From Spirochaetaceae bacterium (GTDB lineage: Bacteria > Spirochaetota > Spirochaetia > Treponematales > Breznakiellaceae): a stretch of DNA of 20,509 nucleotides. Both the position numbers and the translations under genes were made by a program. The stretch is taken from the NCBI GenBank assembly GCA_031257995.1, contig JAIRNN010000075.1, forward strand, positions 1 to 20,509, in the 5' to 3' direction. The notes beneath the pieces were generated by a model that saw only the letters and a list, made by a program, of their open reading frames with translations, ran no database searches and was not told the DNA's origin. This document shows, piece by piece, positions 1 through 6,573 of this stretch; within the stretch, counting starts at the first letter, position 1; each line of letters starts with the position of its first letter.

Positions 1-118
1 AGTTGCCGTCGCTTTCCTGGCGCTTGCCAACAGGTAATCACTGTATAAATCAAGTATGTTCCCACCCATACTCTTATTGTATTCTTTCCACCCCTTATGT
101 CAACTATGCGTAACATGA

Positions 119-745
119 GTTATTATACAAAATTCCATTAACATCATAGGAAATATCGATGTTCTTTCCTACTGGCTTGCCTCGGATGTTTCCACGGAGT
201 ACACCGATTCGGACGCTACTCTTTTCGGCGGAGCGGGTCTCATTTCCCGGCACGGCATACGAAAACCCGCTTTTTTCGCCTTTCGGTTTTTTTCGCAACT
301 GGGCGAAAAACTTTTGGCAAAAGGGGACGGCTACATTATCACCGCTAAATCGGAACATGAATTTACCGCCATTCTTTTTAACTACAAATATATCGGCAGC
401 CGTTTGAGTCTGGCAAAACAGTTCTGGGATATTCCCGATGACATTTCAGCATATCTGGAGGATCAGAAAAATTGTTTTGTCTCTCTTGAGATTCGTAAAA
501 TAACAGCGGGCCGTTATAAGCTGTGGCAGCACATTCTTGATTCCCGCCATGGCAGTGTGTACGATGCATGGCTGGGGCTATCGGCTATTGATAACCCCAG
601 GCCAAATGAAACCGCATGGCTGGAACAAACTTGTGTTCCTGATCTTAAAATAGCGTTTTTGGAGGCAATAGAAAATATTAGGATTGACTGCGAACTTGAG
701 CCTAATGAAGTACGGCTTTTGGAAATAAACCGTGTCTTGGAATAA
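119..745 (+). pseudogene. GH39 glycoside hydrolase (beta-xylosidase-like), C-terminal remnant
   Basis: The reading frame is open from just after a TGA at 116-118 to a TAA at 743-745, with no good start codon or ribosome site at its beginning. The encoded segment reads like the C-terminal part of GH39 enzymes: a stretch with YWLASD, then LFGGAGLISRHGIRKPAFFA (end of the catalytic barrel), followed by a beta-sandwich-like tail with NYKYI and HGSVYDAWLGL. The catalytic acid/base and nucleophile of GH39 lie upstream of this part, so they are missing and the fragment cannot be an active glycosidase. Upstream, bases 1-118 have stops in this frame and no recognisable GH39 sequence, so the break is a deletion or rearrangement near 119 rather than a single frameshift. 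In some bacteria this GH39 tail is fused to AraC-type regulators, so the lost part could have been either. Family assignment is by pattern memory, fairly confident. Confidence 0.7.
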
Positions 746-885
746 CTTTGACAGGTGAAGAAAGGCGCAGAGCGAAAAATCTGCGTTGCCATATGGCGCA
801 ATCTGCGCTATCTGCGGTTCCTCGTGATAAAAGCCCGTGATAAAGCTGGGGAGGGGGATTAGATGGGGATGGGGGGGGGGGAAAT

Positions 886-1021
886 TTCTCCTACGGGGGA
901 ATGGAAAATTGATAATTGAAAATGGATAATGCGGATTTTGGAGGCCGTGCGTTTTCTTCCTATCATTTTCCATTATCCACTTTCCATTTTCAATTCCCCG
1001 GAGGGGGAGACTTTCCCCTCA
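886..1021. repeat. MITE-like dispersed repeat, copy A
   Basis: An AT-rich core with a self-complementary pair of arms (918-931 and 971-984, 13 of 14 bases pair) is capped on both sides by GC-rich palindromic sequence: CTCCTACGGGGGA on the left and GGGGGAGACTTTCCCC on the right. The reverse complement of 8835-8957 matches this stretch over most of its length, including the unpaired middle (TTTTGGAG and CCTATCATTTTCCATTATCC). The right cap supplies the last codons of carA, giving it the tail KSPPPGN. There is no transposase inside. The element may fold as a hairpin at the carA 3' end. Confidence 0.75.
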
Positions 1022-2234
1022 CTTGTTCCAGAAAGCGGTCGAGGAGCCATTCGGTGTCTTGCGGACCGGGGCAGCCTTCGGGGTGGAACTGGACGGCAGA
1101 GAAGGGGCGGGTTTTGTGGCGGATGCCTTCGACGGTGCGGTCGTTGGCGTTGGTGAACCAGACTTCCCAATCGGAGGAAAGACTTTCGGCACGGACGGCG
1201 TAACCGTGGTTTTGGCTGGTGATAAAGCAGCGGCCTGAGTCTGTTTCGAGGCAGGGCTGGTTGGCCGAGCGGTGGCCGTAGGGGAGTTTGTAGGTGTCGC
1301 CGCCCGCCGCGAGCGCGATGAGTTGGATGCCGAGGCAAATGCCGAAAACAGGTTTGCCGCCTCTGAGGGCGCGGCGCACGGTGTCGATAGCGGGAGTGCA
1401 GTCTTTGGGGTCGCCGGGGCCGTTCGAGAGAAAAAGGCCGTCATAGCCGATGCCGCTAAGGTCGTGGTTCCACGGGATGCGGATGATCTCAACGCCCCGT
1501 GCGAGGAGGAGCCGGAGGATGTTTGCCTTCACGCCGCAGTCAAGGAGGGCGATTTTGAGCGGGCGTTGTGTTTGAGTTCCCCGTGCCGGGTAGCGGATCA
1601 CGTCTTTACAAGAAACGTCCGAAACGGGGCGCCGGGGGACACTTGAGTCGAAGGTGATGTCTTTCGTGCCTTCTACGAGGATTTTTCCGCGCATCACGCC
1701 GCGTTCGCGGAGGCGTTTAGTAAGGGCGCGGGTGTCGATACCGGAGACGGCGGGAACGCCGTTTTTGGCAAGCCATGCGGCGAGCGAGGCGGTCGAAGCG
1801 TGGTGGCTGGGCGTTTCGCAGTATTCCTGTACGATGAAGCCCGATACTTGGATTCTGTCCGACTCGAAGTCAAGGGGGATACGCGGCCCACCTGCCGTGG
1901 AGGCAATAAAGCGCGGCGTAAAGTGAAACGACGGTTTTCCCCCTTCGGGGGATAGGGATGGCGGCACGGCATGGGTGGTTTCCTCATCCGTTTTATCCTC
2001 CTCGTACCGGGGCGCGAGTGTCCGCTTACAGAGAGGTACCCCGTAGTTCCCGGCAAGCGGATAGGTCGACACGAGGATTTGACCCCGAAAGCTCGGATCG
2101 GTGAGTGCCTGGGGGTAGCCGGTCATGCTTGTGGTGAAAACGACCTCCCCGGCGGCGGAGCGGAGTTTGCCGAAGGAAACACCTGCGTATTCAGAGCCGT
2201 CCTCAAGAACGAGTTTTACTGCCGTTTGATTCAT
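990..2234 (-). CDS. carA: Carbamoyl-phosphate synthase, small (glutaminase) subunit
   Basis: CarA hydrolyses glutamine and passes ammonia to the large subunit (CarB) to make carbamoyl phosphate for pyrimidine and arginine synthesis in the cytoplasm. The N-terminal CarA domain begins LVLEDGSEYAGVSFG and contains SMTGYPQALTDPSF; the class-I amidotransferase domain shows the nucleophile in FGICLGIQ (Cys300) and the His384/Glu386 pair in VQFHPEG. At 414 residues it is longer than the usual 360-380. The excess lies at about residues 69-119, between NYGVP and FESDRI, where other CarA proteins have a short loop; this insert contains a GC palindrome (1938-1952). The C-terminal residues are encoded by a repeat cap. 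The ATG start at 2234 has no Shine-Dalgarno sequence but a TATACT hexamer lies 10 bases upstream. No carB is adjacent, so the partner must be elsewhere. Identification is very secure. Confidence 0.95.
   Translation of the reverse strand: MNQTAVKLVLEDGSEYAGVSFGKLRSAAGEVVFTTSMTGYPQALTDPSFRGQILVSTYPLAGNYGVPLCKRTLAPRYEEDKTDEETTHAVPPSLSPEGGKPSFHFTPRFIASTAGGPRIPLDFESDRIQVSGFIVQEYCETPSHHASTASLAAWLAKNGVPAVSGIDTRALTKRLRERGVMRGKILVEGTKDITFDSSVPRRPVSDVSCKDVIRYPARGTQTQRPLKIALLDCGVKANILRLLLARGVEIIRIPWNHDLSGIGYDGLFLSNGPGDPKDCTPAIDTVRRALRGGKPVFGICLGIQLIALAAGGDTYKLPYGHRSANQPCLETDSGRCFITSQNHGYAVRAESLSSDWEVWFTNANDRTVEGIRHKTRPFSAVQFHPEGCPGPQDTEWLLDRFLEQVRGKSPPPGN
1938..1952. repeat. GC palindrome inside carA
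   Basis: The 15-base TCCCCCTTCGGGGGA forms a 6-bp stem with a 3-base loop and has the same size and register as the intergenic palindrome at 5148-5162. Read on the carA strand it gives Ser-Pro-Glu-Gly-Gly at about residues 95-99, within an insert not typical of the family. Confidence 0.7.
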
Positions 2235-2244
2235 GGCGGGAGTA

Positions 2245-2272
2245 AGTATAACAGATAATGGATAAAAGATAA
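2245..2272 (-). promoter_or_regulatory. carA promoter candidate
   Basis: On the minus strand TTATCT (2267-2272) and TATACT (2245-2250) are separated by 16 bases. The second is a good -10 element. Only 10 bases lie between it and the carA ATG, so a transcript from here would have almost no leader, and no ribosome-binding sequence is visible. The -35 match is weak. Confidence 0.4.
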
Positions 2273-2301
2273 GGGAGAGAACAGGTAATTTGAGTGATTC
2301 G

Positions 2302-3675
2302 TTACTCGTAATACCCGAAACGGTAGTTGCTACTCAGTGAGATGGCGAAGATCACGCTGAAGGGCCGGCCTGAATTGTCGGGGTTGTTGGTGTAATAGTA
2401 GGTTTTTTCCCCGTCTTTCCGGAGGCGGTCTCCCAGCGCCATCGGGACCGCGACAGACAATGTGAGGTGTTTTGCTGGAGAGAGGTATATTGCGGGGATG
2501 ATTTGGCCTGCTTGATCGAGAAACGCCCAGCGGAAGCTCAAACCAAACCCTAGGCCGCCGAGTCCTCCCGGCTCGTAACGGGCGTTTAAGGCTAGGTTAA
2601 GTCCCTGCAATATGCTTACGACCGTTTCATCATCCGAGAGAACGTCTACCGTGTCTTTCTCAAGGGCCGAGGCATCTTTTTCGCCGGAATAAAAGACTTC
2701 GCCGTTGAGTACGAGTTTGTCGTCAAAGAAAGTCTGAACCGCCCCCAACGTACCGGAAAACGAAATGTCTTCAGGCTCTACTTCATTGAAGGTCAAAGTG
2801 TCCCGCTGGGTGTCGTTTAAGAGAACGTTATCATGCGGAACCGAAATCAGTGCCTCGGTATAAAGCTCGGTGGTTTTTAACACCGTCGTTTGCAACGAGA
2901 AAAAGCCCCGTAAGGGCATCAAGCGGTGGTGGAAAACGCCGATATCCATATCGACGCGGGGACGAATGATATTGTACTTGAGGCCATAGCCCAAATCATG
3001 CGACTGTACGGTGGAAAAATCGTTCACAAAACGGCCCGAAAAGACACCTTCAAAGCCGCCGATGCCGACCGGGACGGTGATTCGGATGTATTTCGGGGAA
3101 AAAACGGAATCCAGATCCGCATACGCTGCCGGGATTCGGGCAAGCAGGTTGCTAAACTGAAAGTTATGCGACTGTCCCCAGTTAAGGTCGAATTGCCCGA
3201 TACGAAAGAACACTTTTTGGGCAAGGTTGTAGTCAAAAAAGAACTCTTTGATCTTCACGTCGGGATCGAGTATCTCAAACTTGACCGACTGCTGTACCCG
3301 CAGGGCTTCGGAAAGCTGAATGTCCAGGGCGAGATCGGCAGACATTTGCAAGCCCGGTATGGTAGAGAATTTCGCGCTATCCCGCTTGTCCGCCCAGGGC
3401 GCTTCCGATAGTCCCGGCGCGAGAAATCCCCGCATATTGTAATCCGCTTCAATCGAGAACCCTCGGGAGAGGATAACCTGCTGTAACAGATCAAGGGCAT
3501 CGTCTGAAGTTTCCGCCGATTTTTCGCCCGGTGTCTCGGACGATTCTGGGGATTCGGGCTGCAGGTCGAACAGGCTGTCGATATTGAATGCGGACTCGGT
3601 TTCGGCAGATTCCTGCGCCGTGATTGTCGAAACGCCTGACACCGCGCAAAAAACCACGAATAGCAGTACCCGCAT
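2302..3675 (-). CDS. Predicted outer-membrane beta-barrel protein
   Basis: From the ATG at 3675 the protein (457 residues) starts with a clear signal peptide (MRVLLFVVFCAVSGVSTITA, probable cleavage before QES). An acidic, Pro/Ser-rich spacer follows, then a long region of alternating polar and hydrophobic residues with many aromatic strand ends, for example VFFRIGQFDLNWGQ, YIRITVPVGIGGFEGVFSGR, LALNARYEPGGLGGLGFGLS and the final FAISLSSNYRFGYYE. The C-terminus is aromatic, as in outer-membrane barrels. The specific function is not recognised; FRIGQFDLNWGQ resembles porin-like or cargo barrels. The frame stays open upstream to an ATG at 3867 that overlaps the stop of the LolA-like gene as ATGA, which would add 64 residues and bury the signal peptide; I prefer 3675 for the signal peptide, though no good ribosome site precedes either. 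Position next to the LolA-like gene suggests an envelope assembly or transport partner. Confidence 0.75.
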   Translation of the reverse strand: MRVLLFVVFCAVSGVSTITAQESAETESAFNIDSLFDLQPESPESSETPGEKSAETSDDALDLLQQVILSRGFSIEADYNMRGFLAPGLSEAPWADKRDSAKFSTIPGLQMSADLALDIQLSEALRVQQSVKFEILDPDVKIKEFFFDYNLAQKVFFRIGQFDLNWGQSHNFQFSNLLARIPAAYADLDSVFSPKYIRITVPVGIGGFEGVFSGRFVNDFSTVQSHDLGYGLKYNIIRPRVDMDIGVFHHRLMPLRGFFSLQTTVLKTTELYTEALISVPHDNVLLNDTQRDTLTFNEVEPEDISFSGTLGAVQTFFDDKLVLNGEVFYSGEKDASALEKDTVDVLSDDETVVSILQGLNLALNARYEPGGLGGLGFGLSFRWAFLDQAGQIIPAIYLSPAKHLTLSVAVPMALGDRLRKDGEKTYYYTNNPDNSGRPFSVIFAISLSSNYRFGYYE

Positions 3676-3863
3676 CACGCCGGAATGGGGTTTTAGGGAC
3701 AGCGCCCGGGACTGCGTCCTTTGGAGAGGGGGTAGCGGAAGACCATAAGCCCGTTTGCGGGCGGCGGGCTGGAGCGAGGGGTCGGCAACTTGCCTTGCCG
3801 CGGCTTCCCCCTCATAACTTTGAGCAAAAGACGCACTCAAGACCAGCGGTTTCCGGGGGCGGC
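3676..3863 (-). other. Open in-frame stretch between LolA-like and barrel genes
   Basis: This 188-base stretch keeps the barrel frame open from the ATGA junction at 3864-3867 to the internal Met at 3675. The putative 63 residues are rich in Arg, Ala, Pro and Leu and contain no signal peptide or known motif. It may be untranslated, or a repeat inserted between an original coupled start and the signal peptide. No second copy is visible in the window. Confidence 0.35.
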
Positions 3864-4649
3864 TCATCGATTGACTTGTTCCAAAAAGGTTTTGGAGAAG
3901 ACGGAATCAGGCACCTTGTCAAACGAGGGTTTGGTGATGGTGATTTGGGTTTCCTCGTTGACGAATCTGCCGTTGATGGTCGCGCCGCGCAGGGCATCCA
4001 CCAAGAGGATTTTAGCGGGGACATAACGGCCGCTGACGGTAACGTAGTCGGGGATGGCAGAGGTGCGGAGGAGCTGGCCGGAGAGACTGTAGTCTTCGGT
4101 TTTGCGGAGGAGGCCGTGTTCGTCCACCCAGATTTTCATCTTGGGATAGGTAACTTCTTTCGTGGCGGCTTCCAGCGTGAGGACGCGGCAGTTGTACTGG
4201 CCCAGCTTGACATCCTCGCCGGTGACGACGCGGTAATCCTCGGAAAGGGTGGAACGGGTGAAGTCCGAATTGCGGGCGTTGGTGTTCTGGAAGCGGTCTT
4301 GGTTGCTCGACGAGTTGAAGCGGCGGCTTTCGGGGTCGTAGAACCACAGGGTCTGACCCTGCTTGAGGTAGCCCTGGCCCCGGCTTATGGACGGCTGCAT
4401 CACAACGATGACATAGGTCTCCGAAGAGTCCCGCCTGAAAACGCCCGCGACAGTCGTGGTGGGCTTGCCGCCCGGCTTGTTCTGCACGATCGTATACTGG
4501 GCAGAGAAATCGGTCCCAAAATAGCTGGCCAAGCTGTCAACTTTTTTGAGCAAGTCACTGTCCGGTATCGCCCACAACGCCGGGCACGGCAACAACATCA
4601 GAGTCCACAGAACGCGGACAAATCCGCGCCTTTTTACACTTTTATTCAT
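3864..4649 (-). CDS. LolA-like outer membrane lipoprotein-sorting protein
   Basis: This is a 261-residue periplasmic protein of the LolA/LolB-like half-barrel type annotated as outer membrane lipoprotein-sorting protein. The start is ATG at 4649, preceded by AGGTGAG at 7 bases; a GTG 12 bases further upstream is less likely. A signal peptide runs to about ALWA. The body has the expected pattern: DFSAQYTIVQ (first strands), VFRRDSSETYVIVVMQP, GQTLWFYDPESRRF, then RVLTLEAATKEVTYPKMKIWVDEHGLLRK split over adjacent strands, and ARSD/NSDFT in the middle. Such proteins carry lipidated cargo between inner and outer membranes. Upstream on the same strand, about 600 bases away, lie an ABC ATPase and two FtsX-type permeases, which suits a Lol-like pathway. 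Its stop overlaps the open frame that leads into the barrel gene. The family is fairly certain, the cargo unknown. Confidence 0.8.
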   Translation of the reverse strand: MNKSVKRRGFVRVLWTLMLLPCPALWAIPDSDLLKKVDSLASYFGTDFSAQYTIVQNKPGGKPTTTVAGVFRRDSSETYVIVVMQPSISRGQGYLKQGQTLWFYDPESRRFNSSSNQDRFQNTNARNSDFTRSTLSEDYRVVTGEDVKLGQYNCRVLTLEAATKEVTYPKMKIWVDEHGLLRKTEDYSLSGQLLRTSAIPDYVTVSGRYVPAKILLVDALRGATINGRFVNEETQITITKPSFDKVPDSVFSKTFLEQVNR

Positions 4650-4830
4650 TTCCAATCTCACCTAATAACATACCGATTACCTTGATTCTAACCTCTGGCC
4701 CCGGCCCACTAGTTGGCTTGGGCTTCACTTGGGCATGTTGCGTTAAGCAATCGCGGCGTAGTCCTCGGGGGACAGGACACCCTGCGCCTTTATCCCCGCC
4801 CCTGCGCTAAACGCAACCCGCAACGCCCAT

Positions 4831-4909
4831 CCTTCGCGCGCCTTCGCGGTTAATTCTTTATCTTTCTGTTTCGACAACTTTAGAATTTAACCGCAAAGGC
4901 GCGCGAAGG
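4831..4909. repeat. Large inverted repeat (hairpin)
   Basis: Left arm 4831-4857 and right arm 4882-4909 are complementary over 27-28 bases with one mismatch and one bulge (CCTTCGCGCGCCTTCGCGG against its complement CCGCAAAGGCGCGCGAAGG). The spacer is 24 bases. A related half-copy is at 15967-16013. It sits in the gap between the second permease and the LolA-like gene and has no T-run typical of a terminator. Confidence 0.75.
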
Positions 4910-5006
4910 CGAAGAAGGTTTTTATCGATAAACTCATCTTCCCGCACCCGTCCCCCAAAAAGGGGATACCGCCGTTATTTCCCGTCAAGCCGAAAACTCC
5001 CTGCCG

Positions 5007-5072
5007 GCCGGTAGAAGACTTTCTACCAGCAGATAGAAGATCTTCTCCTAGCAGATAGAAAATCTTCTCCGC
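5007..5072. repeat. Three tandem 22-bp palindromic units
   Basis: Units 5007-5028, 5029-5050 and 5051-5072 share the layout GCAGATAGAAGATCTTCTCC; each carries its own small palindrome (GTAGAAAGTCTTCTAC-like, AGAAGATCTTCT, AGAAAATCTTCT). Units 2 and 3 differ at only a few bases; unit 1 is more diverged. No CRISPR-like spacer separates them. Confidence 0.7.
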
Positions 5073-5079
5073 GCTTTCC

Positions 5080-5235
5080 CCGTTACGCCGCCCCCAGCCC
5101 CACAGGGGCTTTCCGTGGATACGCCCTGCTGTGAACAGGCGGCGGTATCCCCCTACGGGGGAAGCAAGCGCGTCCTTTCCCAGAATGGGGAACGCGCCGC
5201 CCTTTCTTAATACGCCGCCCCCAAGGGAAGCCGTG
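5080..5235. repeat. Cluster of GC-rich palindromic repeats
   Basis: This gap downstream of the second permease holds two copies of a module reading ACGCCGCCCCC (5086-5096 and 5214-5224), the latter continuing as AAGGGAAGCC, and the perfect 15-base palindrome TCCCCCTACGGGGGA at 5148-5162. The same modules occur inside the first permease gene at 7236-7360. No convincing gene lies in 4650-5259. Confidence 0.65.
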
Positions 5236-5259
5236 CTTGCCAAGCAAGCATTCGGGGAC

Positions 5260-6570
5260 CTAGCCTTTCGGACCGGCGGTAAGCATTTCCGGCAAATGTT
5301 GCCGGGACGCGGCAAACGCCGGGAACCACACGGCCATAACGAGCATACTATACACGGCAAGCGCATTAAACGCAAGAGGGCCGCCTGAATACCGCGCGGC
5401 AAGCCGGCCGTTTTTCATAAAGATTTCAAAGCTCGGTATCCATGTGAAGGAGAGGCGCGAAAGGGCCCCGTTGACGGCCAGCGACAGGACAACACCCGCA
5501 ATGAGGGACAGCGTGGCCAGCACGAGCGCCTCCAGAATCAGCACAAGGCGGATGTCCCGGCCCTTGAAGCCGATGGCCCGCATCGTGCCGAGTTCCCGCA
5601 CGCGTTCATGGAGGATGAGCCGGTAGGTGACAACGGCGGACACCAGAATGATGAGCAGCATAACCACATAGAGGAAGTAGGTTAAGAGGTTCATCGCTTC
5701 GAGTATCTGCGAAACCTCGGAAAGATAGACGTCCAGGGTGAGCGGGAACACGCGGATGCCGCTCCAGCTTTCGTCCTTTTGCACTCCCCATTCATCCCGG
5801 TCTTGGGGCGGCGGCGCGACATTGATCCACTGCCGCAACTCCTGGTAAACGGCATCGCGAGCATCGTCCACATCGGTTTTCGCGGGAAGGAAAATCCCGA
5901 CGTGGGAAGCGTCCTCCTCCTCAAACTCCGCAAGCCGGTTGAGCGTCTTCCGGGAAACATAGATCTTGTAAAACCCGAAAAGCGAATAGTCCTCGATGAT
6001 GCCGCCGATGACAAAGCTGCCGGTGTTTTTTTGGTCGTAGCGGGTAAGGACTTCCATGACGAGGCTGTCGCCCCGGACGGCGCCCAGCCGCGAGGCAATC
6101 GGCGCGGATATGTAAATCGTGTCGTCCGCCAGTTTGTCGTACACCCCGTCCCGCCAGACGAGCGAGGCAAGATAACCCTTCTCGTTGTCCCAGTCGATAC
6201 CAACGGTGTATTTCAGGTCAAGTGAGGCCCCGTTGTAGTAGAGCCGCTCGTAACTCATGAGGATCATCCGTTTGACAATATGGGTATAACGGATACCCGA
6301 ATCGTCAATCGCTTTGATGATGCTTGAGACCGTGCCGAAGTCCATGTGCCTCTCGCGTTCGGAATCCTTGTCCAGGCCTTCCAGCACGATGTCCCCGGCA
6401 TAGTGGGACTGGGCGGAGTCGTAGACGCTCTCGACCATGCCGTCTTTCTGGGTAACGATGACGGTTACGATGCCGAAGCCGATACACAAGGCCGCCGCCA
6501 GAAACAGGTAACGCCGCCGGTAGCGCAGGAGGTATTTCAGCGCAAGCAGAAAAAGGGACGGAAACTGCAT
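5260..6570 (-). CDS. FtsX-type ABC transporter permease (Lol/MacB-like), second subunit
   Basis: A 436-residue inner-membrane protein with the FtsX/MacB permease plan: one N-terminal membrane helix (about 20-40, FLAAALCIGFGIVTVIV), a large periplasmic domain (about 45-290), then three C-terminal helices (about 295-320, 345-370 and 405-425). The cytoplasmic coupling loop HERVRELGTMRAIGFKGRDI after the second helix is diagnostic of the family and contacts the ATPase. It follows the first permease gene with 3 bases between stop and start, so both are in one operon with the ATPase gene. It would pair with the other permease as a heterodimer. Proteins of this type extract lipoproteins, export lipids or peptides, or do mechanical work at the envelope; the LolA-like gene downstream favours lipoprotein release. 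Naming it LolC or LolE would be guessing. Confidence 0.88.
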   Translation of the reverse strand: MQFPSLFLLALKYLLRYRRRYLFLAAALCIGFGIVTVIVTQKDGMVESVYDSAQSHYAGDIVLEGLDKDSERERHMDFGTVSSIIKAIDDSGIRYTHIVKRMILMSYERLYYNGASLDLKYTVGIDWDNEKGYLASLVWRDGVYDKLADDTIYISAPIASRLGAVRGDSLVMEVLTRYDQKNTGSFVIGGIIEDYSLFGFYKIYVSRKTLNRLAEFEEEDASHVGIFLPAKTDVDDARDAVYQELRQWINVAPPPQDRDEWGVQKDESWSGIRVFPLTLDVYLSEVSQILEAMNLLTYFLYVVMLLIILVSAVVTYRLILHERVRELGTMRAIGFKGRDIRLVLILEALVLATLSLIAGVVLSLAVNGALSRLSFTWIPSFEIFMKNGRLAARYSGGPLAFNALAVYSMLVMAVWFPAFAASRQHLPEMLTAGPKG

Positions 6571-6573
6571 AGG

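Noticed and set aside
3624..4685. Long plus-strand frame of 353 codons
   Set aside because: It runs antisense to the barrel and LolA-like genes, which have clear signal peptides and family patterns; its sequence is the Gly/Val/Ala-rich type typical of antisense frames.
4831..4909. Rho-independent terminator of the permease operon
   Set aside because: The hairpin is strong but no T-run follows on either strand, and a half-copy exists elsewhere, so repeat is the better call.
5007..5072. CRISPR array
   Set aside because: The units are contiguous 22-mers without unique spacers and there are no cas genes.
4887..5402. Minus-strand frame of 171 codons over the gap and permease end
   Set aside because: It overlaps the end of the second permease in another frame and is composed mostly of palindromic and tandem repeats.
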